The notes beneath the pieces were generated by a model. The model saw nothing but the letters and a program-made list of their open reading frames with translations, made no database searches and was not told the origin of the DNA. From assembly GCA_033980235.1 (NCBI GenBank), contig CM067067.1, positions 6,670,789-6,734,788 on the forward strand: a stretch of 64,000 bases of DNA, in the 5' to 3' direction. Source of the stretch: Diadema setosum. Lineage: Eukaryota; Echinodermata; Echinoidea; Diadematoida; Diadematidae. The translations under genes were made by a program, and so were the position numbers. This document shows positions 48,401 through 53,951 of the stretch, in pieces; position 1 is the stretch's first letter, and each line of letters opens with the position of its first letter.

Positions 48401-48554
48401 CTATGAGAAACTGAAGAAGGTGCTGAAGCCAGAGGAGCTGTCTGCCGCCGAGGAAGGGACCAGCCTGGCAGAGCGCCACGAGACCCTGGAGAAGTGGTAC
48501 CAACTCCTCCTAGAGGACTACAGGAAGGTCCTGGACCGACTCTCCATGTCCTGA
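9216..48554 (+). CDS. HAT1: Histone acetyltransferase type B catalytic subunit, complete gene, ten exons
   Basis: HAT1 acetylates newly made histone H4 on Lys5 and Lys12 with acetyl-CoA, working with an RbAp46/48-type chaperone in cytoplasm and nucleus before histone deposition. Coding exons: 9216-9222, 41046-41129, 42094-42169, 43595-43718, 44052-44353, 44908-45012, 45680-45786, 46710-46861, 47848-47964, 48387-48554. All junctions are GT-AG and in phase, giving 413 codons against 419 in human HAT1. The N-terminal HAT1 domain spans about residues 27-200. The acetyl-CoA loop QRRGHGAQLL is at 242-251. The acidic DVDDE at 187-191 and VED at 269-271 correspond to the segments holding human Glu187, Glu276 and Asp277. 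A charged helical C-terminus closes the protein. No frameshift or missing key residue is seen. Intron 1 is enormous (about 31.8 kb) and full of mobile elements; the other introns are 0.3-1.4 kb. Confidence 0.95.
9223..10086 (+). other. HAT1 intron 1, left flank of the giant insertion
   Basis: Ordinary intronic sequence of 864 bp between exon 1 and the first foldback arm. No exon or named repeat is visible. Confidence 0.5.
10087..11254 (+). repeat. Left arm of long inverted repeat
   Basis: The outer part (about 10089-10255) is a tandem array of an 11-12 bp unit of the form TAATGCAAACTA. Next comes a unique-looking stretch (about 10258-10565). The inner part (about 10565-11110) holds about six diverged copies of a 75-107 bp unit starting AATACTAATTAATGCAAACT and containing ATATCGGGAAATGACACC. 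The whole arm is matched in reverse complement by 38993-40176. This modular arm of short repeats is the layout described for sea-urchin TU foldback elements. Confidence 0.85.
11255..12316. other. Interior of the giant element, no gene
   Basis: AT-rich sequence with pyrimidine-rich stretches (about 11750-12120). It may include a LINE 3' end but nothing is clear enough to name. Confidence 0.35.
12321..13317 (+). mobile_element. piggyBac-like non-autonomous element, copy 1
   Basis: The element starts CCCTATAAAGCC and ends GGGCTTTATATAGGG. It is flanked on both sides by TTAA (12317-12320 and 13318-13321), the target site used by piggyBac and Kolobok transposases; the CCC terminus favours piggyBac. 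Just inside each end lies a poly-G/poly-C run next to a CACATTGTGCCCC-type palindrome. A GGTTGCCATGGCAACC palindrome lies near 12480-12496. There is no open reading frame. A second copy lies at 33365-34418 in opposite orientation. Confidence 0.85.
13322..15480. other. Interior of the giant element, no gene
   Basis: AT-rich, non-coding. A CAA microsatellite occupies 14470-14516. Near 14698-14750 a decayed segment (GTACTAATTACTGAAAACC, then TAGGAAAATGAC) resembles one unit of the foldback arms. Confidence 0.4.
15620..17400. repeat. Diverged tandem array, about 150-215 bp units
   Basis: Successive blocks carry the same order of landmarks: CCAAATATTTCA, AAAGTGTGCACC, AGATC..GAATTTCA, TGAAAATGCAAAA, TCCCTCGTGTG and a G-rich end. 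The TGCACC/TGCATC landmark recurs at about 15674, 16123, 16454, 16610, 16762, 16977, 17142 and 17322. Two more copies stand apart at about 18530-18720 and 28750-28870. GGGGCGTCGATCCTGGGGG-type starts appear at about 15494 and 17401. No reading frame runs through the units. Confidence 0.65.
17260..17315. repeat. CA microsatellite
   Basis: An almost uninterrupted run of CA dinucleotides, about 28 units. Confidence 0.95.
18290..18505. repeat. Dispersed invertebrate repeat fragment
   Basis: A stretch beginning near TTTGGGTCCCCTAGGGACCC and ending with GAGCGATCGCAATAGCTCAC and GAGCCTTCGGCTCAG resembles a repeat I know as common in sea-urchin and other marine invertebrate genomes. The name of the family is not certain. 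Confidence 0.4.
19606..20998 (+). pseudogene. Broken non-LTR retrotransposon reverse transcriptase
   Basis: Segments in order match the reverse transcriptase of CR1/L2/Jockey-type LINEs: a KLKTKKSAGNDGI segment (about 19745), MKIAKAVPVYKKG with NYRPIS (about 19882-19960), CDSQFGF (about 20040), DLSKAFDTINHDSLL (about 20165-20210), YGIRGKALDWFRSYLTNR, the catalytic FADDSN (about 20430-20447) and a C-terminal SYLSYGILAWGNG (about 20814). At least three frame changes and several stops separate them, so no protein can be made. The copy is cut at about 20998, where a G/C-rich repeat beginning CATGGGCGTATGGGGG is joined on. It lies inside the giant HAT1 intron element on the same strand as HAT1. 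Confidence 0.85.
20999..21165 (+). repeat. G/C-tract repeat, copy 1
   Basis: Contains GGGGGATATATCCCCCC and a GGATGGCCTGTACAATCA block. The same sequence returns in reverse complement inside 25315-25589. It joins broken LINE sequence on its left and a foldback arm on its right. Confidence 0.6.
21198..23258 (+). mobile_element. Foldback element with GAGACCGACAC arms, copy 1
   Basis: The left arm (about 21198-21455) is a run of about 26-30 bp units built on CCCACGAGACCGACAC followed by TAAGCAAAGAAGG-like spacers. The right arm (about 22440-23258) carries the reverse complement, GTGTCGGTCTCGTGGGC. The core (about 21460-22440) is non-coding. It is nearly identical in layout to the copy at 23607-25629. 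The right arm is interrupted by a 303-bp MITE at 22755-23057. No matching target duplication was found for this copy; its left border seems rearranged, with an extra partial unit at about 21166-21197. Confidence 0.75.
22755..23057 (+). mobile_element. 300-bp MITE with CAGAGACTCCAAC ends, copy 1
   Basis: Ends CAGAGACTCCAAC and GTTGGAGTCTCTG are perfect inverted repeats. A 6-bp duplication TTCCTG flanks it (22749-22754 and 23058-23063). It sits in the right arm of a foldback element; the sister foldback copy has only CTCCTGGGCTTAT at the same place, which acts as the empty site. Non-coding, with many CGGGAGA motifs inside. Confidence 0.92.
23259..23606. other. Spacer between the two foldback copies
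   Basis: About 348 bp of non-repetitive-looking sequence. Several minus-strand frames stay open for 60-90 codons, but none shows a motif I recognise and no frame is clearly preferred. Confidence 0.4.
23607..25629 (+). mobile_element. Foldback element with GAGACCGACAC arms, copy 2, with 9-bp target duplication
   Basis: Begins GGGGGCATCCCACGAGACC and ends GGTCTCGTGACGTGCACCC, so the tips are imperfect inverted repeats. ACCCTGTTA stands on both sides (23598-23606 and 25630-25638), a perfect 9-bp duplication as made by Mutator-like (MULE) transposases. Arms, core and their order match copy 1. Leaving out the insertions in each copy, both are about 1.75 kb. The right arm carries an insertion at about 25315-25589. 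Non-coding. Confidence 0.85.
25315..25589 (-). repeat. G/C-tract repeat, copy 2, inserted in foldback arm
   Basis: This block is absent from the matching place in the other foldback copy. Its right part is the reverse complement of 20999-21165, including the GATATATCCCCCC core and the GTACAGGCCATCC block. Confidence 0.7.
25900..26450 (+). repeat. LINE 3' end with AATTG-type tail
   Basis: Contains the block CTACAAGCTTTGCTTTTTAG followed by a GGGACCC motif, also found in variant form at about 30175-30215 behind a recognisable LINE C-terminus. It ends in AATAAAATTGAATTGAATTG, the short tandem tail typical of CR1/L2-like LINEs. Confidence 0.6.
27225..28065. repeat. Direct repeat pair with a hairpin MITE between
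   Basis: Unit A (about 27225-27548) and unit B (about 27735-28065) share CAACTGCAATTCTATTA, GGCTGGCATTCCT, GGCAAGCCATTTT, AATTCCTTGACC and GCCATATTGGA in the same order, offset by about 520 bp. They are a diverged tandem duplication; the hairpin element at 27550-27712 lies at the junction. No coding frame is shared. Confidence 0.75.
27550..27712. mobile_element. Hairpin MITE, 163 bp
   Basis: GGTGTTTCATAAAGCTGTTC at the left is repeated in reverse complement at the right, and the inverted match continues almost to the centre (ACGAACGACTTACGAGCGAC). This kind of near-perfect hairpin is a common short element in marine invertebrates. A target duplication is hidden by flanking C-runs. Confidence 0.85.
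28066..29100. repeat. G/C-tract and CTCGCTCCGCTCG-rich repeat region
   Basis: Two related blocks (about 28225-28290 and 28480-28620) have CCATGGCAGGGGAATCCCCC-like starts and CTCGCTCCGCTCG-like palindromic runs. A unit of the 15.6-17.4 kb array recurs at about 28750-28870. A plus-strand frame at about 28935-29082 (SLKWNDAPGDDGFIDLIKKI and on to a stop) looks somewhat protein-like but I do not recognise it. Confidence 0.45.
29590..30390 (+). pseudogene. LINE C-terminus and 3' UTR fragment
   Basis: Pieces in two frames read TVKNTVLFFTGPKFWNALPQ (about 29680-29740) and TFKQKLRSMLLNEYNLPD with a stop at 29812-29814. This is the usual end of CR1/L2/Jockey-type ORF2 proteins. A 3' UTR related to 25900-26450 follows and ends near AATATGAAAATAAACG. 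The reverse transcriptase part is missing, so the copy is 5'-truncated. Confidence 0.7.
30854..30999. mobile_element. Hairpin MITE with 6-bp duplication
   Basis: GGGGCCCGTTTCATAAAAC at the left pairs with GTTTTATGAACGGCCCC at the right, and ACTTGTCAT/ATGACAAGT pairs further in. AGATCA stands directly on both sides (30848-30853 and 31000-31005), a likely target duplication. No coding capacity. Confidence 0.8.
31559..31758. other. Assembly gap
   Basis: Exactly 200 N. The round number suggests a placeholder, so the true length is unknown and distances across it are uncertain. Confidence 0.98.
31879..31933. repeat. TG and TGTC microsatellite
   Basis: About 18 TG units followed by TGTC units. 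Confidence 0.95.
32191..32260. repeat. Poly-A followed by TA microsatellite
   Basis: About 21 A then about 24 TA units, next to the tRNA-like repeat. Confidence 0.95.
32286..32361 (-). pseudogene. tRNA-like sequence (Thr-AGT type), probably SINE-derived
   Basis: On the minus strand 76 nt can fold as a cloverleaf: GGCTTTC pairs with GAAAGCC, an anticodon arm CCGGT-CTAGTAA-TCCGG would present AGT, and a T arm TCGGG/CCCGA surrounds TTCGAAA. The D side has two extra bases before AGCTCAGTCTG and the T loop has one extra base, which also disturbs the B box (GGTTCGAAATCC). The sequence lies between TA repeats and inside a GAGCAAAGA/TCTTTGCTC inverted pair (32272-32280, 32394-32402). It is therefore more likely a tRNA-derived repeat than a working tRNA gene. 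Confidence 0.55.
32487..32609. repeat. Inverted repeat around a TA microsatellite
   Basis: ATGTCATAAGGTGCGAAAAT on the left is matched by ATTTTCGCACCTTATGACAT on the right, with a long TA run between. It looks like a short hairpin element whose centre has expanded. Confidence 0.75.
33365..34418 (-). mobile_element. piggyBac-like non-autonomous element, copy 2
   Basis: Reverse-complement copy of 12321-13317, flanked by TTAA at 33361-33364 and 34419-34422. The left tip is mutated (ACCTATTAAGCCC). It includes a G-run of about 27 and a C-run near the left end. An extra segment of about 65 bp at about 33990-34052 is absent from copy 1: it has a CTGGATCTGGATCTGGATC repeat and a GCCGGACCGTATGGTATA block, and looks like a short LINE tail. 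Confidence 0.85.
34423..36079. other. Interior of the giant element, non-coding
   Basis: AT-rich sequence containing five of the 12-mer copies. An open frame on the plus strand at 34936-35184 has no recognisable domain. T-rich and GTTT-type runs occur at about 35765-35795 and 35950-35988. Confidence 0.4.
36080..36285. mobile_element. Hairpin MITE, about 206 bp
   Basis: The inverted pair starts with TACTCTT...AAAGGG on the left and CCCTTTTCTTTTTAAGAGTGTA on the right. It becomes near-perfect over AAAAGGGGCGAGGAGTGACA and its complement (36114-36249), then again over GTTGTATTCACCCTTTT. Non-coding. A G/A-T-rich stretch with repeated CACTC motifs follows to about 36475. Confidence 0.75.
36476..38690. 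other. Interior of the giant element, non-coding
   Basis: AT-rich sequence with three copies of the 12-mer. Around 38250-38490 short motifs of the form GCATTC and CTGATTGCA recur. No gene is visible. Confidence 0.4.
38690..38925 (+). repeat. Retrotransposon 3' end with AAAT-type tail
   Basis: A GAGCCCTGAGGAAGACCGGC segment is followed by about 180 bp of AT-rich 3' UTR and a tail of AATAAATAAATAAATAAAT. This is the usual end of a non-LTR element; the family is not clear. Confidence 0.45.
38993..40176 (-). repeat. Right arm of long inverted repeat
   Basis: Reverse complement of the left arm at 10087-11254, with the AGTTTGCATTAG-type short repeats at the outer end (about 40010-40170). It has fewer of the inner 75-107 bp units than the left arm and carries an extra insertion at 39214-39430. 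Confidence 0.85.
39214..39430 (+). mobile_element. SINE/LINE-tail insertion with TAA microsatellite
   Basis: Interrupts the right arm where the left arm is continuous. It contains GTAAGCGCTTTGGGCCTTGTG and AAAGCGCACTATAAATAA, a 3' end well known in animal retroposons, then about 35 TAA units. Confidence 0.75.
40177..41045 (+). other. HAT1 intron 1, right flank of the giant insertion
   Basis: About 870 bp of intron leading to the exon 2 acceptor. Apart from the MITE at 40263-40569 it looks ordinary. Confidence 0.5.
40263..40569 (+). mobile_element. 300-bp MITE with CAGAGACTCCAAC ends, copy 2
   Basis: Same family as 22755-23057. TTATTC flanks it on both sides (40257-40262 and 40570-40575). 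The two copies differ by only scattered changes, so the family moved recently. Confidence 0.92.
41046..41129 (+). CDS. HAT1: HAT1 exon 2
   Basis: Starts after ACTCAATAG and ends before GTAAGT. Encodes residues 3-30, ending VIELKL, which matches the AIELKL of human HAT1. Confidence 0.88.
41290..41850. repeat. Dispersed repeat fragments in HAT1 intron 2
   Basis: Repeat-like pieces such as GGCATGCAGGATACAT, TTCACCAAACTTGGCAGG and GACCCTTGGGTCTCTTGCTG. Family not identified. Confidence 0.35.
42094..42169 (+). CDS. HAT1: HAT1 exon 3
   Basis: Acceptor GTGTGCAG, donor GTGAGT. Encodes residues 31-56, including FHPEFTHQIFG, the counterpart of the FPEYTHQLFG of the human protein. Confidence 0.93.
42387..42682. 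mobile_element. TTAA-flanked MITE in HAT1 intron 3
   Basis: Ends AGGGACTGTACAGTACTG and CAGTACTGTACAGTCCCT are inverted repeats, continued by GAGGTGAGGATT. TTAA stands at 42383-42386 and 42683-42686. The AGGG terminus with TTAA target fits Kolobok or piggyBac-type elements. Non-coding. Confidence 0.8.
43595..43718 (+). CDS. HAT1: HAT1 exon 4
   Basis: Acceptor TGATTTCAG, donor GTAAGA. Encodes residues 56-97, beginning NETIFGYKGLKV, as in the human FGYKGLKI. Confidence 0.95.
44052..44353 (+). CDS. HAT1: HAT1 exon 5
   Basis: Acceptor GACATTTCAG, donor GTAGGT. The longest exon, residues 98-198. It holds GELLHSYS, the GFRDFHTHLQTFLWWF helix and the acidic YIDVDDEKW segment that carries a catalytic glutamate in human HAT1. 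Confidence 0.97.
44908..45012 (+). CDS. HAT1: HAT1 exon 6
   Basis: Acceptor TTCTTGCAG, donor GTTTGT. Encodes residues 198-233, including FEKY, ATVGYATVYRYYAYPD and RPRI. Confidence 0.96.
45680..45786 (+). CDS. HAT1: HAT1 exon 7 (acetyl-CoA loop)
   Basis: Acceptor TTTCTTCCAG, donor GTAAGG. Encodes residues 233-269 with the cofactor-binding loop QRRGHGAQLL and the strand IVLDIT. Confidence 0.97.
45831..45996. repeat. Intronic hairpin repeat, copy 1
   Basis: AACTTTCACAAATT and GAGCCAAGATTTGTGAAAG on the left are answered by CTTTGGCTGCAATTTGTGAAAG on the right. A related copy lies at about 47402-47597 in intron 8. Confidence 0.65.
46318..46461. repeat. 72-bp tandem duplication in HAT1 intron 7
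   Basis: TTGAATTGATTTATGCAGAA followed by GAGTACTG and a GATATTTTGTGGCTGTGAA block occurs twice, offset by 72 bp, with about ten differences. Confidence 0.85.
46710..46861 (+). CDS. HAT1: HAT1 exon 8
   Basis: Acceptor TTTTAATCAG, donor GTAGTG. Encodes residues 269-319, starting VEDPSDDFVRLRDY; the Glu-Asp pair matches human Glu276/Asp277. It ends KLKLNK. Confidence 0.96.
47402..47597. repeat. Intronic hairpin repeat, copy 2
   Basis: Same landmarks as 45831-45996 (GAGCCAAGATT, TACACA.TGCATTGAATGC, GTTGGCTCCAATTCACAAAA, GTTTTACAGTA), clearly more diverged. Confidence 0.6.
47848..47964 (+). CDS. HAT1: HAT1 exon 9
   Basis: Acceptor TTTTATGACAG, donor GTTAGT. Encodes 39 residues (320-358) with KQVRRVYEILRLR and YRLDVKKRL, matching the human YEILRLL and YRLDIKRRL. 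Confidence 0.95.
48387..48554 (+). CDS. HAT1: HAT1 exon 10 (stop codon)
   Basis: Acceptor CTGACCCCACAG. Encodes the last 55 residues, KQKSDYEKLKKVLKPEELS and on to the EDYRKVLDRLS region, then TGA at 48552-48554. Confidence 0.96.
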   Translation, partial: KQKSDYEKLKKVLKPEELSAAEEGTSLAERHETLEKWYQLLLEDYRKVLDRLSMS

Positions 48555-49175
48555 GCCCCCTAGGTCTCCCCACCGCCATCCTGCACATCGGGTATGAGAC
48601 GATCCACATGGGGCCGTGGCTCTTTAGAGCGTCCTTTCCTGTCATTTGCCAAGTTGTTGTAACTTCTGTGCTTCTAAATAACCCTTGCAAGTGACTTTGT
48701 ACAGGAAGGGTGTATCATTTTCATTGTCAGGAACAGTAAGAACATAATTCCCTGAAAGAAGTCTTACATGGACTTTTTGGTGTCTGAAGTTGACCTACAA
48801 ATTTCATGATTTTTTCGTTCTTGTTTTGTTTTTAAGTATGATTTCAATGCTCTCTGGCACCCAGGTGTTACCGAAATAGTGCACAAGGTCAAGTGCCACT
48901 GCATTTGCACAGGTAATAGTGCCAATGTATGTTTGTGCTTGTTATTTGCTTGTTCTGGATTTTATGTCACATTTTTCCTTGGGATGTTACACTTTTGCAT
49001 ATGGTGTAATCAGGAATGTAACAATAGACTCAAAGTCAGAAAAAAACCAAACATAAACAAATGTGCTTCTAACTGCAGGCAAATCTTGTAATCTGTGGCC
49101 ATAATGAAGTAAACATGTGCTAGTTGGCTACACGGTTTATTCAAATGTTAAGTAATAAAAGCTGCTATAAGTTAT
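48555..49175 (+). other. Probable HAT1 3' UTR
   Basis: Follows the stop codon. An AATAAA at 49154-49159 is a candidate polyadenylation signal; other AATAAA motifs lie much farther on, so the true end is not fixed. Confidence 0.5.
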
Positions 49176-49179
49176 TGCA

Positions 49180-50800
49180 TGTGATTCGCCTTATATTTAG
49201 AAAGTCTAATTTTGTCATGTATTGGAACTTCTCGACAATTTTGTGAGTGGTTACGAGTAAATTCCTGATTAGCACCCAACTGGTGAAATTCACAAAAATA
49301 AATACCTCACAAAATGTATGGTGTGCATACAGTACTTATTGGGATCTAGTTTACTCGCTGGTTTATCAACAATATCGCTATCCCCATGTTCAAGCCAGTT
49401 TGGGAAAAAAAAATATCGGTAAAAATGACATTAATGACATCTAATCTACAGTGAGGGTTACTTGTGTGTTGGTCAGTATTGTAGTGACCGAGTGTGTCAA
49501 ACTGTACACTGGAGCTGGGCTGGAACTGGACATTGAATTGACATTCCAAGACACTACATTTACAGATCCACTTCATTACGTAATTTATTGGCTTGCTAAC
49601 CTAGTTTGATATTCAAGGAGATACCAGGATTGATGTGAAGATAATTGTAATACAGAAATTGTGATGGGAATATTTGAGACATTTTGGTAAGTGTGCGATT
49701 GTATTCTTATGGAAAGTATGGAATGCTTACTTTTTGCTTGCTGAGCATTTTCACATTGGAAAGGCACAGTTACATTCACAGGATGAGCTGTATTGTTGTT
49801 ATGCAATGCAGGAATATGTGGAATTTGTGTTATATAAAAAACAAACAAACAAAATGCATACTAGAAATTAAAAGGGATCCTTTTAAGTGGGAAATCCGGA
49901 CAAAGTTAAATATTTGAATCATGTGAGGACTAAAGGGGGAAGGAACTTGTAAAATAATGCACATACTGTAATATAATTTCTACCTTTGTGTCATCATGGA
50001 AGATACTAGTAGAGGAAGTGCAGTAGCACTCTAATGTTGATTTGTTGTCATGGCTCAAACCTGACCAAAATGTACCATGAATTGTAACAGAATTGACCCC
50101 ATTGTTATAATGACACACATTCAGTCTAAAAAAGAAGGTAAAACACATAAAATGAAGCTTGACTGTATTTACTGTTTGCTTTGAAAAGGTGCGTCTTTAT
50201 GTCTTAACTGCCCACCTGATTAAATCACATGTAGGGCATTAATTTATCAAGGGCAGAGGGTTATACGGGTCACATGTACAGGCGATACTGATTATAACAA
50301 ACATAGATACAATGAGATTTCATTTGAACTAGAGGATTTGTCCAGTAAAACTTCATTTCCCCTGTTCCCTTGCTTTGTTATTAAAGGGAAATTGTAGTAC
50401 ATGTATAAAGAAAATTCTTGTTGTCCCAGTTGTCTCGCTACAACAGGGTTCGCTTGTAGCAGGAAGTACTTATAGTAGATTGTTAGATTTACTTTTTGTG
50501 TATGATTTCTGTGTTGGTGTTAGGAAAGAAACAACAAACAAAATGTACTTACTGTGTCATGTAATGACAAGACCTCAGAAGGATGTCAATTTAGGTTGAA
50601 ACACTTGTAGCAAATTGTTAGATAGCCTTTTTTTTTTTCTCACACAACAGGGTGCTCCTGAAATACAACTGGTAACGAAGTCTGTTGGATCTATGCTTTA
50701 TTTTGGTGTTTTGAACATTTTTTTTTAATGAGCCACCGGACAAAAATAAAGATGAAAATGCTTAAGATTTTTACCAAGTGCAAAATTGAAAGCATGCAAT
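49180..50800. other. Intergenic DNA downstream of HAT1
   Basis: AT-rich. I see no exon, RNA gene or named repeat. Confidence 0.4.
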
Positions 50801-50812
50801 GTAAAGGGGTAC

Positions 50813-51115
50813 CAGAGACTCCAACTCTCCCGTTTTCGACGGGAGATCTCCAGCGGAAAGCCCAATTTTGCAAAATCTCCCGTTCTCCCGCTTGAGATTT
50901 GATTTCTCCCGCCCTGGCTCTGTGTCTCCCGGTTGAAAGGATTTCTTACTTATTGCTATCGTATGTTGAAAAAATAAGCCTTAGATAGCACCAGAGAACA
51001 CCTAGAACCCTAGGAACTTCGCGCTTCGCACACATCAACTTGGAGTCTCCCGTTTGCTAGGGGTTTCGGGCGGGAGAATCTCCAGATCAGAAGTTGCTTG
51101 GGGTTGGAGTCTCTG
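50813..51115 (-). mobile_element. 300-bp MITE with CAGAGACTCCAAC ends, copy 3
   Basis: Opposite orientation to copies 1 and 2. GGGTAC flanks it on both sides (50807-50812 and 51116-51121). This is the only copy in the window outside HAT1. Confidence 0.92.
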
Positions 51116-51978
51116 GGGTACATACTACAATGTCACATGAAGAGTGCCCAAAAAGATACAACATGTATAGAGAAAGGGCACAAAACCTAGTACATATGTA
51201 CAATGTATATGTATGTACCCGTGTGCAAGGTTTCATAGGATGTGCAGTTCATGTACTTAGTTCTGTAGTTCCATAGAAAACACTATATACCACATGAACA
51301 CTCGACAAGTCATTTCTGTAATGCAATTATTAGACTGATGTCTGCTGTAATAATGAAATGCATATCTTAAATTTTTTATCTATCCACCAAGCTCGTGACA
51401 TAACTTTGTTAAAACAGGAATTTCCATGCGACCATCTTTATTGTAAGGGACTGTAGTGTGCCACAATGGATCTCAAAGATAATATATACATGTAGGACCT
51501 GAACTTTCTCACTTTGCTAGGTTGAAATGTTGCTATCAAGGAGTTTGTTGGAACAAGAGTGCCATGTAGCTTCATGTGTCACATGTGGTGACAGAATTAT
51601 GCCGTAAATGCTCCTTGTGATGATTATTACATTTGTCATGTCTTATTTTTGTACAATTTCACTTGAGAAAGAAAAATGGAGTCTCACCTCCCACCTTTTA
51701 CATGCATTTTCAGCATCACTTGTAGCAGTGACCATTATTCCTCATATACTGATTTGTTTATTACAAATGGTGAGCACTTACCTCATATTAGGTAAACTTT
51801 TGAGTACCAATAGATTGACATGTACAGATACTTTTTTGTTGGCATTTTGAAATGTCTGTGTAATCTGTGTTGAAACAATTTGAATTGCCTTTTGACATTT
51901 GCAAATAAATGTGATGTTGGCTTAGAGAAATAAATGTTGTGATTATTGTACTTTCTGTAGCAAAATATTTCATTTCTA

Positions 51979-52156
51979 GTAGTAATAATGTAATATGGAC
52001 TGGCCATGAAAGGGGATACTAGTTTCCTCAAGTAGAATTGTACATTATTTTGCCCAAGTTGAAGATTAGGGCAATACAATTCTAGTGAGGACAATCAATG
52101 TTGAATCGTGTACCAAGTATACCCCTCAAGTAGCCAGTCCATATCATTATTACTAC
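51979..52156. mobile_element. Hairpin MITE, 178 bp
   Basis: GTAGTAATAATG...TATGGACTGG on the left pairs with CCAGTCCATATCATTATTACTAC on the right, and CCTCAAGTAGAATTGT pairs imperfectly with ACAATTCTAGTGAGG inside. Confidence 0.75.
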
Positions 52157-53521
52157 CCATATCAAGCATCTTGAGCAGTTATAGGAATTAGTACAATGTA
52201 AACATTTTACAACTTCCCAATAACAATGCCTCTCTTAGTGGCAGCTTGAGCTCTACACCAGTGCATTGCATCCATACCATGCATGCACTTACACAGCTCT
52301 GGCAAGTGACACACCAATACAGTGTACACAGTCACACACAAGCTTACACACAGAAGGCAGCTGCAATGATCGTCTTCTGTTAATGTATTGGAAATTGTCT
52401 TCAGTCGTGAAACTCTCGCCAACTGCAACCTTTCATCACAGAGTGCTCAATTGCCCTGATGCTATACATATATTCCCCTTTCTTAACATGCTAATCTTGT
52501 AGGTTTTTGTACAAAAGGGGAATACGAGAAATAAAGCCCTTTTTTCCCTGCTGGCCCTGTAAATGAGGGGAACACAATTTTGTAAACCGCAGCTCAGATT
52601 ATGGATATGGGAAATGATACATTTGTATTAACAAATGAAAGGAATAGCCAACCTCGCCCAAATGGGGTGCAAAGGTACAGATGTTGTGGACCTTTTCCTC
52701 AATTTTTACAATAACAGTGATAAAGACTGCAGACTTCTGCATTAGAAGTAAGCCTGGATAGTTCAGTACACTGCATATGCAAATATATCCAGTGCAGATA
52801 AGGTGATGCAGAGGACAATTTGCACTGAAATCACGTAACTTACATGTCATGTTGCTGATTACATGAATGTGTTGTACAATACGTGCTGATTGAAACTGAT
52901 GTGTGGCTAGGGTTTGCTTCAAGAAAGTTGATTCAATATCAAATCCATTCAAGGGGATATTTTTTTTCTTTGAGCAATATCTTATCCCATATAATTGCTT
53001 TCTTTGATAAATTCTTAAATATTTCATTTAATCCCACATCCCAATTTGACAAATGCAGATGCCTAAGCAGTGTCAGTACATCATCTGTGTGTGTGTGTGT
53101 GTGTGTGTGAGTGTTGTTTATTTTAACTCTTTCTTCTGTTCAGTCAGTCGATTTCAGGTTTGTTCTCTTCCACTTTTTTGTTGATTAATGACACAGCAAG
53201 AAGCACACAGTCACTACAAATACAGAAGACATTTTACTCTGAATTAAAGCAACTAGGTTTCACAGTATATTCATGTTGGGAAACCTTTATTGATCATCCT
53301 CTGTCCTCTAGCAACTTCTGCACAGCTCTGAATAAACTTTTACTTGGCTACCACAGTCCTTTGACAATCATGACCACATTTCTCAGTGCAAGAGCAGTAA
53401 ATTAAATCTATATATATATATATATATATATGGTACAGAGGCAGGTAGAGGCAACAAATATTGCTGCATCAATCTCCAAAGCAGAGATATGTACAACTAG
53501 AGAAGCACTCTGAGAGCACAG
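52157..53521. other. Intergenic DNA
   Basis: No gene seen. GT repeats at about 53085-53110 and TA repeats at about 53409-53431. Confidence 0.4.
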
Positions 53522-53951
53522 ACCTCCGCCAAGCATGCAGCTCATTTCCACCACTGATCTTTTTCTTCCATAGAGATCAGTGATTTCCACCCATACGTAT
53601 GCATGCTGAAAGTTGCGCGATTTCCTTATATAGAAGCCTTTTGTACGTCATCAACTTCCGGCTGTGCGGCGCACCTCGCCTCAGCAGAAACTAGAGCACG
53701 CACTTAAGTGTGTGCATGAAAACCTCAAAGTTCATTGACCCTACCTGCCAAAATATTGAAAATCCTTCATAAAATCTATAAAAATTCCCGGATCACTACC
53801 AAAATGTAGTCATGTGTTATTTGTGTCATTCTCAACCTTTCCTGTAAGTTTCATCGAAATTGGTTCACAACTTCTTGAGTTATTTTGCACATGGACAAAC
53901 AAACAAACCAACATCAAAGAAAAAAAAATAACCTCCTCCCTTGACGGAGGT
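53522..53951. mobile_element. MITE-like repeat with ACCTCCGCCAA ends
   Basis: ACCTCCGCCAA at the left and TTGACGGAGGT at the right are imperfect inverted ends. The right half contains TTTCATCGAAATTGGTTCAC and TTATTTTGCACATGGACAAA followed by CAAA units, a sequence I know as a frequent repeat in marine invertebrate genomes. Confidence 0.6.
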